This document shows positions 1 through 5,799 of a DNA stretch of 6,003 nt, in pieces (the stretch's first letter is position 1; each line of letters starts with the position of its first letter). Below the pieces are notes generated by a model that was not told where the DNA came from, did not search any database, and saw only the letters and a list, made by a program, of their open reading frames with translations. The position numbers and the translations under genes were made by a program. Origin of the DNA: an uncultured Macromonas sp. (GTDB lineage: Bacteria; Pseudomonadota; Gammaproteobacteria; Burkholderiales; Burkholderiaceae). The stretch lies in the NCBI GenBank assembly GCA_946481585.1, contig CAMLOF010000188.1, positions 1 through 6,003 on the forward strand. The letters run 5' to 3'.

Positions 1-336
1 CAGCTGCGCACTGATATCCCTGACTTCAGATATCTTCTGATTCATGTCATCGATCAAGCGATCCAGCACATTGACCGGAACTGCCGCATCTGCAGATGCA
101 CGCATCAACGCACGCGCGGTGTTTGTCAGCTGTTGAAATTTTATGAATTGACTGCTGACAAGAAAGCTGATGCTTTGTTGTGCTGAATGACGGTCAAGAA
201 CCACCTGCATGATGGCATAGATCGACAGCGCGATCATCATCACCGCAGCCAGTGTCCCCATATAGAATCGGGAAACCGATTTTATATGTTGATCAAGTGG
301 AACCCGATCAATTTGACTGGAATGGCCAAGATTCAT
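1..336 (-). CDS. N-terminus of a membrane-anchored sensor/signal-transduction protein (partial)
   Basis: An uninterrupted minus-strand frame of 112 codons starts at ATG 336-334 and leaves the window at base 1, so the C-terminal part is missing. An in-frame TGA lies two codons upstream, which makes this ATG the first possible one. Residues 1-23 are polar (MNLGHSSQIDR...). Residues 24-47 form a strongly hydrophobic segment (FYMGTLAAVMMIALSIYAIM...), followed by about 65 polar, helix-prone residues rich in Q, S, A and D. This layout is what the start of a periplasmic or four-helix sensory domain looks like in histidine kinases, diguanylate cyclases or chemoreceptors. No catalytic domain is visible, so the class cannot be decided. 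No clear Shine-Dalgarno precedes the start. The codons are AT-rich (ATA, AAA, TTT, CTT), unlike the genes to the right, which suggests a different origin. That this is a gene is fairly sure; the sensor role is inference. Confidence 0.72.
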   Translation of the reverse strand, partial: MNLGHSSQIDRVPLDQHIKSVSRFYMGTLAAVMMIALSIYAIMQVVLDRHSAQQSISFLVSSQFIKFQQLTNTARALMRASADAAVPVNVLDRLIDDMNQKISEVRDISAQL

Positions 337-479
337 TTTTCACGAAGACCGTTAATATTAAGCCTGCCAAGCAATATGCATTACTGTCCAAATAGGTATT
401 TGCGGCGTTGATCACCCCGAAGTGGATCAGACTATGCCAGAGGCAGTTGAGACCTGCCATCAGGATAGGATGATTCTTC

Positions 480-495
480 GTAAGGATTTCCTTAC
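480..495. promoter_or_regulatory. Operator-like inverted repeat GTAAGGA-TT-TCCTTAC
   Basis: Bases 480-486 (GTAAGGA) are the exact reverse complement of 489-495 (TCCTTAC), separated by two T. A 16-base dyad with 7-base arms and almost no loop is too tight to be a good RNA hairpin but suits a dimeric DNA-binding protein, such as a LuxR/NarL-type response regulator. It sits 144 bases upstream of the sensor-like start and 211 bases upstream of the permease start, so it could serve either. Which protein binds it is not visible in the sequence. Confidence 0.4.
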
Positions 496-696
496 ATATC
501 GGATTACCGCTTTGCATCTGGCGGATGTTGAGCGAATCTATTTGTACCCGTGCTGCCTAAAGTGCCTGTGCCCCGGTTTCGTGCAGCTCTCGACCAACGT
601 TTCACGCCGCCTGTGTGTGCGCAGCAGCGGTAGCGAGTACGCCCCTTGGAGTCGCGGCCGATTTGATGAAAAATGCAAACATCACATTCGAACAAC

Positions 697-700
697 GAGG
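697..700 (+). promoter_or_regulatory. Shine-Dalgarno GAGG that fixes the permease start
   Basis: GAGG at 697-700 (in ACGAGG) lies six bases before ATG 707, a normal spacing. This favours 707 over the upstream in-frame ATG at 422 and over the second ATG at 713. Confidence 0.65.
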
Positions 701-706
701 ATTCAC

Positions 707-2902
707 ATGGCCATGCCGGAGGGGAACAGGAGTGGCGGGTATTCGTCCGTCGCTGCCGGCATAGACGGCGCGGCAGTTTCCATTCCAACCACGCTCGGGG
801 CAACGGTCATCGTCTACGGGAGCATAGGGCCGCAGTTTCTGGGGCCGGGCGTGCTGGCGGGTTGCCTGGCCATCGTGCTGATGCACGCGTTGACCGCCGG
901 ATCGCGACGCCCGTTGGTGTTTGCGGCGCGCTTCTTCGAAGCTGCTACGCTGGCTGCCATGGTTCAGCAGGTGGGCGCGCTGGCGCCATCCCTTGGCCTT
1001 CCCGCCACAGCGGAAACACGGCTGGCCCTTGCGATATCGATGGTGACGCTGGCTGGCGTTGTGGTTGGCCTGCTTTGGCTGGCGCGCGCTGAAAGGTTCG
1101 CCCGCTTCATTCCGGCGCCGGTCTACCTGGGCTTCAGCAACAGCATTTCCGTGGCCTTGTTGATCAGCCAGACCAAGGCCCTGCACGAGCAGTCCAGCGG
1201 CTTCACGTACTGGCCCGCCGTGCTCATTGCAACAGGTGTGTTCTTTTCGGCGGTGGCCCTGCGGCGCTTCTGGCCACGCTGGCCTGCGGCGGCCGGGGCG
1301 TTGACGGCAGGCGGCTTGCTTGCAGCAGCGCTGACCACACAGGGCGCCCACGTACCCATGCTGATGCAAGGTGCCACATGGACGCTGCCGATTGCCCAGG
1401 CCCAGATGGCAAACCTCTGGGCGCCTGGCGTGCAGTCCGGCAGTCTGCTTCTGCTGCTGATGCAAAACGGCCTGACCCTGGGCGTTCTGCTCTTTTTGAA
1501 CACAGTGGTAACGGGCCAGATGCTCGCGCAGAAAGATGATCGCCAGCGATTGCGCATCAAGGACAAGCTGCTGCAGTCCTGCGCGATGACGCTGTCCGGC
1601 CTGGCCGGAGCACCGCCCATGTCCGGCTCGCCCAACGTGGCACTGGCGGTTACGCGCAGTTCGCGGTTGAACGCCACCGTGCTGTTCACCGTGGCGGGCG
1701 CCACCGCCCTGCTCTACGCCAGCCAGGCACTGGCTTGGGTGCCGTTGTCGGCACTGGTGGGAACCTTCCTGTTTGACGCCTGGCTCATGTGGGACCGCCC
1801 ATCGGCCCGCAACCTGTTCCAATGGCTGCGGCACCGCAAGGTGTCGGCCCATGCCATGGAGGATCTGGTGGTGATCCTTTGCGTGATGGCGGCTTCGCTG
1901 CTCATCAACATGGTGGCGGCGCTCTTCGTGGGACTGGTGCTGGGCTTGCTGCTGCACGCTCACCGCAACACCCGCAAACCGGTGCAGCGGGTGCTCACTG
2001 GCAGGCAGCTCAGTTCCAACTGCGCGCGCTCGCGCGGCGAACTGGAACTGCTTGCCCGCCACGCCGACGGCATCCGTGTTTTTGAGCTGGACAGCAACCA
2101 GTTCTTTGTTTCGGCAGAACAACTCAACGCCAGCGTGCGCTCGCAACTGGCTGGCAGCGAGGTCGCCATTCTTGACTGGTCGGGCGTGCGCAGCATAGAC
2201 ACCAGCCTGGCGCAAATGGTGCAGCGGCTGGAGGCCCACGCCCGCTCAAACGGCGTAAGGGTGGTTCATGCAGGCACCCAACTGCAAGACGAAACGGTGC
2301 ACGAAATATTGGCGCAACACCTGGGGGCCGCGCAGTGGGCGCCCGACCTGGACCGCGCTCTGGAGTGGGCCGAGAACCACCTGATCCACACCTACGGCGA
2401 GGAACTGCCAAAGGACGAAGAGTCGGCCCTGGAAGCTGCCAGCCTGCTGAGGCAGCTTACACAACCGGAACAAGCGGTCGTGCTACAGCACATGGAGTAC
2501 GCCGACTTCGCCCCGGGCGAGCCCCTGGTGAGCAAAGGTGACCCGAGCGATTGCATCTTGCTCATCCTGCAAGGCACGGGCAGCGTGATCATGCCGGTAG
2601 ACGGGCAACAACCCGTGCGGCTGGCGGGGGTGCGCAGCGGCACGCTGGTGGGTGAGGTTGGATTCCTTGACGGTGCCAGCCGCTCAGCCACCGTGGTGGC
2701 CGAAACACCCCTGCGCGCAGCTGTGCTCAAGCGCGAGGCGTTCGACCGCCTGGCGCACAATCACCCCCGTATCGTGCAACGGCTGCTCACCAACATGTCG
2801 CTGGACCTGGCCTCGCGCCTGCGCAAGGTCAGCGTGCAGGCGGCGGCGCGCAACCACAACGGGTTGCCTGCGCCCGCCACGGGCAGCCCCCGAAGTTCCT
2901 GA
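707..2902 (+). CDS. SulP/SLC26-family anion permease with STAS and C-terminal cyclic-nucleotide-binding domains
   Basis: The 731-residue inner-membrane protein is a predicted transporter of an inorganic or small organic anion; sulfate and bicarbonate are typical of the family, but the substrate cannot be read here. Residues 12-418 are a hydrophobic, many-helix SulP-like core: the first helix is SVAAGIDGAAVSIPTTLGA, and the GAPPMSGSPN loop at 301-310 matches the family's conserved loop before a helix. A STAS domain spans about 436-560, with its core at 487-500 (AILDWSGVRSIDTS). Residues 590-708 are a CRP/PKA-like cyclic-nucleotide-binding domain, with the phosphate-binding cassette at 649-662 keeping the key Gly-Glu (649-650) and Arg-Ser-Ala-Thr (659-662). 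No DNA-binding domain follows, so it probably gates transport. ATG 707 was chosen for its Shine-Dalgarno and because the extension upstream is not protein-like. The crotonase gene follows after 11 bases. Family assignment is firm; gating and substrate are inference. Confidence 0.9.
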   Translation: MAMPEGNRSGGYSSVAAGIDGAAVSIPTTLGATVIVYGSIGPQFLGPGVLAGCLAIVLMHALTAGSRRPLVFAARFFEAATLAAMVQQVGALAPSLGLPATAETRLALAISMVTLAGVVVGLLWLARAERFARFIPAPVYLGFSNSISVALLISQTKALHEQSSGFTYWPAVLIATGVFFSAVALRRFWPRWPAAAGALTAGGLLAAALTTQGAHVPMLMQGATWTLPIAQAQMANLWAPGVQSGSLLLLLMQNGLTLGVLLFLNTVVTGQMLAQKDDRQRLRIKDKLLQSCAMTLSGLAGAPPMSGSPNVALAVTRSSRLNATVLFTVAGATALLYASQALAWVPLSALVGTFLFDAWLMWDRPSARNLFQWLRHRKVSAHAMEDLVVILCVMAASLLINMVAALFVGLVLGLLLHAHRNTRKPVQRVLTGRQLSSNCARSRGELELLARHADGIRVFELDSNQFFVSAEQLNASVRSQLAGSEVAILDWSGVRSIDTSLAQMVQRLEAHARSNGVRVVHAGTQLQDETVHEILAQHLGAAQWAPDLDRALEWAENHLIHTYGEELPKDEESALEAASLLRQLTQPEQAVVLQHMEYADFAPGEPLVSKGDPSDCILLILQGTGSVIMPVDGQQPVRLAGVRSGTLVGEVGFLDGASRSATVVAETPLRAAVLKREAFDRLAHNHPRIVQRLLTNMSLDLASRLRKVSVQAAARNHNGLPAPATGSPRSS

Positions 2903-2913
2903 CACCACCTTCC

Positions 2914-3702
2914 ATGACAACACTCCCCGACCAGGCCACGCCCCCCATCCTCACCATCAAGGACAGCGTAGCCACCCTGTGGATCAACCGCCCGGAAAAA
3001 CGCAACCGCCTGCAACCGGAAGACCTGCGCGAAATCATCGCCCACTGCCAGCGCATTGATGCAGACCCTTCTGTGCGCGTGGTGGTGCTCACCGCCAACA
3101 CAGCGGGGCAGCCGCGCCCGGTATTTTGTGCGGGTTACGACGTGGGCGGCTTCGAGGGTGAAGGCCAGGACACGCAACTGTTCGAGCAGACCGTGGAAGC
3201 CCTGGCCGCCCTGCGCCCGGTGCTGATCGGCGCGCTCAACGGCAGCGTCTATGGCGGCGCCACCGACATGGCACTGGCCTGCGACCTGCGCGTGGGCCTG
3301 AGCGGCAGCGAATTCCGCATGCCCGCAGCCGCGCTGGGCCTGCATTACTACCCCAGCGGGCTGCGCCGCTATGTGGCCAACTTCGGCATCAACGCAGCGC
3401 GCCGCGCCTTCCTGACGGCGCGCCCCATGCCCGTGGAGGAACTGCTGGACCTGGGCGTGCTGATGGAAGTGGCAGACACCGAGCACTTTCTGCCCACGGT
3501 GGCGGCCCTGGTGGCCGACGTGTCCCGGCTGGCACCGTTGGCAGCGCAGGCCACCAAACGCTCGCTCAGCGAGATTGCCAACGGCCTGTACAACGCCGAA
3601 CAGCTTTACCAGCGGCAGGCCATGACCCTGCAAAGCCAGGACTTTGCCGAGGGGCGCCAAGCCTTTGCCGAGCGCCGCCCGCCGGTATTCCACGGACGCT
3701 GA
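2914..3702 (+). CDS. Enoyl-CoA hydratase/isomerase (crotonase) family protein with atypical active site
   Basis: The 262-residue cytosolic protein has the normal length for a crotonase and should bind an acyl-CoA thioester. The family signatures are the N-terminal strand ending WINRPEKRNRL (23-33), the first oxyanion-hole segment FCAGYDV (71-77), the second oxyanion-hole segment NGSVYGGATDMALACDLRV (109-127), and the C-terminal EGRQAFAERRPPVFHGR. Compared with classical hydratase (GGGCELA and QPEILLG), the first catalytic Glu is replaced by Asp118 and the second by Ala (MPAAALG, 136-142). It is therefore unlikely to be an ordinary enoyl-CoA hydratase; an isomerase, thioesterase/hydrolase or decarboxylase-like role is possible, and the reaction is undecided. 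ATG 2914 lies 11 bases after the permease stop and has no clear Shine-Dalgarno, suggesting co-transcription and perhaps reinitiation. No other fatty-acid or aromatic-degradation genes are in view. Confidence 0.88.
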   Translation: MTTLPDQATPPILTIKDSVATLWINRPEKRNRLQPEDLREIIAHCQRIDADPSVRVVVLTANTAGQPRPVFCAGYDVGGFEGEGQDTQLFEQTVEALAALRPVLIGALNGSVYGGATDMALACDLRVGLSGSEFRMPAAALGLHYYPSGLRRYVANFGINAARRAFLTARPMPVEELLDLGVLMEVADTEHFLPTVAALVADVSRLAPLAAQATKRSLSEIANGLYNAEQLYQRQAMTLQSQDFAEGRQAFAERRPPVFHGR

Positions 3703-3725
3703 CCTTGCGCTTGCCCGATACGGGT

Positions 3726-3731
3726 TAAATT
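3726..3731 (+). promoter_or_regulatory. Possible -10 element (TAAATT) for a leaderless or very short-leader cytochrome transcript
   Basis: TAAATT at 3726-3731 is the only AT-rich hexamer in the 37-base gap before the diheme cytochrome, in an otherwise GC-rich stretch. A -10 box here would put transcription start at about 3738-3740, at the ATG itself. A poor -35 candidate, TTGCGC at 3705-3710, gives a short 15-base spacer. The AGGG just before the ATG is too close to act as a normal Shine-Dalgarno, which fits a leaderless start. This is inference only. Confidence 0.28.
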
Positions 3732-3739
3732 CGCAGGGT

Positions 3740-4444
3740 ATGAAACGTTCAACGGTATTCACCGCGCTGGCTTTGAGCCTGCTCGGCTTTCTGCAGGGGG
3801 CGCAGGCACAAGCCAGCAAACAAGTGCCGCAAGACACCTTGGCCCAGCGCCTGGCGGCCTGCACTTTCTGCCACGGTGACCAGGGCCGCGCAGGTCCAGA
3901 CGGCTACTACCCCAGGCTGGCGGGCAAACCCGCCGCCTACCTGTACCACCAGTTGCTCAACTTCCAGCAGGGCCGCCGCCAGTACCGGCCGATGACGACG
4001 CTGCTGCAGCACCAGGATGGCGCCTACCTGCGCGACATGGCCGAGCACTTTGCCGCGCAGAAAGTGCCCTACCCGGCCCCCATGCCCGCCACGCTAGCCC
4101 CTGCGCAAGCAGAGCGCGCCCGCCAGCTGGTGCTGCACGGTGACACCCAACGCCAGATACCCGCCTGCGTGGCTTGCCACGGGACGGCCCTGATGGGCAC
4201 CCTGCCTGCCACCCCTGGGCTGCTGGGGCTGCCGCGCGACTACCTCAACGCCCAGCTGGGTGCCTGGCGCAACGGCCTGCGCCGCGCCCACGCGCCGGAC
4301 TGCATGGGCGACATCGCCCGCCGCCTGGCGCCAGAGGACATTGCCACCCTGAGCGCCTGGTTGTCTTCACAACCCGTGCCCACCCTGACCCAGCTGCCGC
4401 CCACCGAGATGCCTACCCCCATGCAGTGCGGCAGCGCACATTGA
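3740..4444 (+). CDS. Periplasmic diheme cytochrome c (c4-like)
   Basis: The 234-residue precursor carries electrons in the periplasm, typically between a dehydrogenase or bc1 complex and a terminal oxidase. Residues 1-25 are a clear Sec signal peptide (MKRSTVFTALALSLLGFLQG then AQAQA), with cleavage near AQA. Two haem-attachment motifs, CTFCH at 41-45 and CVACH at 143-147, mark two tandem class I cytochrome c domains. Likely sixth ligands are Met85 (in YRPMTTLL) and Met189 (in DCMGDIARRL). The two-domain layout and size resemble cytochrome c4. Two extra cysteines, Cys188 next to the second ligand and Cys230 near the C-terminus, are not part of haem motifs. The frame extends upstream to 3644, but the signal peptide fixes ATG 3740. 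The triheme cytochrome gene follows after 38 bases, suggesting the two proteins work together. The diheme nature is certain; the partner is inferred. Confidence 0.92.
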   Translation: MKRSTVFTALALSLLGFLQGAQAQASKQVPQDTLAQRLAACTFCHGDQGRAGPDGYYPRLAGKPAAYLYHQLLNFQQGRRQYRPMTTLLQHQDGAYLRDMAEHFAAQKVPYPAPMPATLAPAQAERARQLVLHGDTQRQIPACVACHGTALMGTLPATPGLLGLPRDYLNAQLGAWRNGLRRAHAPDCMGDIARRLAPEDIATLSAWLSSQPVPTLTQLPPTEMPTPMQCGSAH

Positions 4445-4482
4445 GCCTGCGTCGCGCACACCCGCACAAAATTCACCGAAAC

Positions 4483-5799
4483 ATGCCTGCACCTGATTCC
4501 TCCCCCAACACCAGACACCTGCGCTGGCTTGGGTGGCTGTTGCCCCTGGCCCTGGCCGTGATGGCCGCCTGGGTCTTCTGGCCCGCACAACCCATTGCCG
4601 TGTCTGCACAAGCCACGAGCCAGGCACCAGTTGATGCCGCACTGATCGAACGCGGCCGCTACCTGGCCACGCTCGGCAACTGCCAGGGCTGCCACAGCCT
4701 GCCCGGCCAGCGGCCTTACGCTGGTGGCACACCCGTGCCCACCCCCTTCGGCACCGTGTACGGCCCCAACCTCACGCCCAGCGCGCAAGGGCTGGGCGGC
4801 TGGTCGGCCAACGACTTCTGGCGCGCGCTGCACTTTGGGCAAGCGCCCGACGGCCGCTGGCTCAGCCCCGCCTTCCCCTACACCAACACCACCCACGTGA
4901 GCCGGGAAGACAGCGACGCACTGTTCGCCTACCTGCAAAGCCTGCCGCCAGACGACACCCCCGGCCGCCCCAGCGAGCTGCGCTGGCCCTACAACACGCA
5001 GGCCGCCCTGAAGGTATGGCGGGCGCTGTACTTCAAGCCTGCCGAACCACAAGCCAACGCCCAATTGCAAACGGACGAAATCACCCGCGGTCGCTACCTG
5101 GTGCAGGGCCTGGGCCATTGCAGCGCCTGCCACGCCCCACGCGACGGCTGGGGTGGCGCACGCGACGCGTTGGCCCTTACAGGCGGCACCCTGGCTTCGG
5201 GCTGGTATGCACCTTCGTTGCACGACGTGGCTGAGGCCGGTGTGCAAGACTGGAAGCTTGAAGACGTGGTGCACCTGCTAGGCCAAGGCCGCAGTGGCAA
5301 CCACGTTGTGTCTGGCCCCATGGCCGAAGTGGTGGCACTGAGCATGCGCCACTGGAAGCCCGAAGACCTGCAGGCCGTGGCCGCTTATTTGACTAAGCTT
5401 CCCGCCAAGGCGGGCGTAAAACAAACCCGTACCGAGACAGCTGCGACCAACGCCACACTGGGCGGGCGCCTCTACGAAAAACACTGCGCCAGCTGCCACG
5501 GCGAACAGGGCCAGGGCTTCCAACTGGCCAACGGGCAGATGGCCTACCCCGCGCTGGCGGGCAACCGCACCGTGAACATGGCTTCGGCCGCCAACCTGGC
5601 ACAGATCGTTATGAACGGCGGCTTCGGCCTGGCCACCCCAGACCTGCCGCAACCCTTCGGCATGCCGCCCTTCCTGCTGGAGCTTGACGACACTGCCCTG
5701 GCGGCGCTGCTCACGCACCTGCGGACCAACTGGGGAAACCAGGCGCCACCGGTGACCGAACTGGACATCCACCGCCTCAGGGGTGATCATGGACGCTGA
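4483..5799 (+). CDS. Triheme cytochrome c, dehydrogenase cytochrome-subunit type
   Basis: The 438-residue protein has a hydrophobic segment at about 14-34 that targets it to the membrane; it may stay as an anchor or be cleaved after SAQA (41-44). Three cytochrome c domains follow, with CXXCH sites at 67-71 (CQGCH), 213-217 (CSACH) and 335-339 (CASCH). Domain 2 has the family's SGPMAEVV (ligand Met280). Domain 3 has FGMPPF (ligand Met394) and the terminal THLRTNWGN typical of alcohol, aldehyde or gluconate dehydrogenase cytochrome subunits. Domain 1 keeps PAFPYTNTTHVS but has no methionine at all, so its haem ligand is unusual. Such subunits pass electrons from a periplasmic dehydrogenase to ubiquinone or another cytochrome; no dehydrogenase gene is in the window. 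ATG 4483 is chosen because the targeting segment begins just after it; no good Shine-Dalgarno precedes it. The end overlaps the next gene by 11 bases. Confidence 0.92.
   Translation: MPAPDSSPNTRHLRWLGWLLPLALAVMAAWVFWPAQPIAVSAQATSQAPVDAALIERGRYLATLGNCQGCHSLPGQRPYAGGTPVPTPFGTVYGPNLTPSAQGLGGWSANDFWRALHFGQAPDGRWLSPAFPYTNTTHVSREDSDALFAYLQSLPPDDTPGRPSELRWPYNTQAALKVWRALYFKPAEPQANAQLQTDEITRGRYLVQGLGHCSACHAPRDGWGGARDALALTGGTLASGWYAPSLHDVAEAGVQDWKLEDVVHLLGQGRSGNHVVSGPMAEVVALSMRHWKPEDLQAVAAYLTKLPAKAGVKQTRTETAATNATLGGRLYEKHCASCHGEQGQGFQLANGQMAYPALAGNRTVNMASAANLAQIVMNGGFGLATPDLPQPFGMPPFLLELDDTALAALLTHLRTNWGNQAPPVTELDIHRLRGDHGR
5779..5783 (+). promoter_or_regulatory. Shine-Dalgarno AGGGG for the thioredoxin-like gene, inside the cytochrome gene
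   Basis: AGGGG at 5779-5783 lies five bases before ATG 5789, within the last codons of the triheme cytochrome gene. It supports this start and implies translational coupling across the overlap. Confidence 0.6.

Larger units (their letters stand above)
337..706. other. Divergent intergenic region between the sensor-like gene and the permease gene
   Basis: About 370 bases separate the start of the minus-strand gene from the start of the plus-strand permease gene. The left part is AT-rich and the right part GC-rich. The permease frame stays open back to base 422, but the extra 95 residues are rich in Cys, Arg and His, contain no hydrophobic segment and resemble nothing I know, so I treat it as non-coding. 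A minus-strand frame at 517-308 is equally uninformative. The region must carry the promoters of both flanking genes, but I found no convincing paired -35/-10 boxes. The only clear structure is the inverted repeat at 480-495, described separately. Confidence 0.6.

Noticed and set aside
308..517. Small minus-strand frame (69 codons) in the divergent region
   Set aside because: No similarity to a known family and no ribosome site; it overlaps the start of the better-supported minus-strand gene in a different frame.
519..534. Sigma-54-like promoter (TGG, ten bases, GC) upstream of the permease gene
   Set aside because: The spacing fits, but the -12 box reads GAGC instead of TTGC and the -24 box lacks the CAC, so the match is no better than chance.
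602..2239. Long minus-strand open frame (545 codons) opposite the permease gene
   Set aside because: It is a GC-rich shadow: the product is rich in His, Gln, Arg and Gly with no domain-like pattern, while the plus strand encodes a recognisable SulP-STAS-CNB protein.
2761..3864. Minus-strand open frame (367 codons) across the crotonase gene
   Set aside because: It spans three clear plus-strand genes and shows only low-complexity His/Gln/Arg/Ala composition, as expected of an antisense shadow.
4174..4482. Upstream extension of the triheme cytochrome frame
   Set aside because: It overlaps the diheme cytochrome gene in another frame and would bury the membrane-targeting segment 100 residues inside the protein.
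4445..4482. Terminator or promoter between the two cytochrome genes
   Set aside because: The 38-base gap has no stem followed by T-run and no paired promoter boxes, so the genes are taken as co-transcribed.
4240..5274. Minus-strand open frame (344 codons) opposite the cytochrome genes
   Set aside because: The plus strand carries haem motifs in the right frame; the antisense product is Gly/Ala/Val/Gln-rich without a motif.
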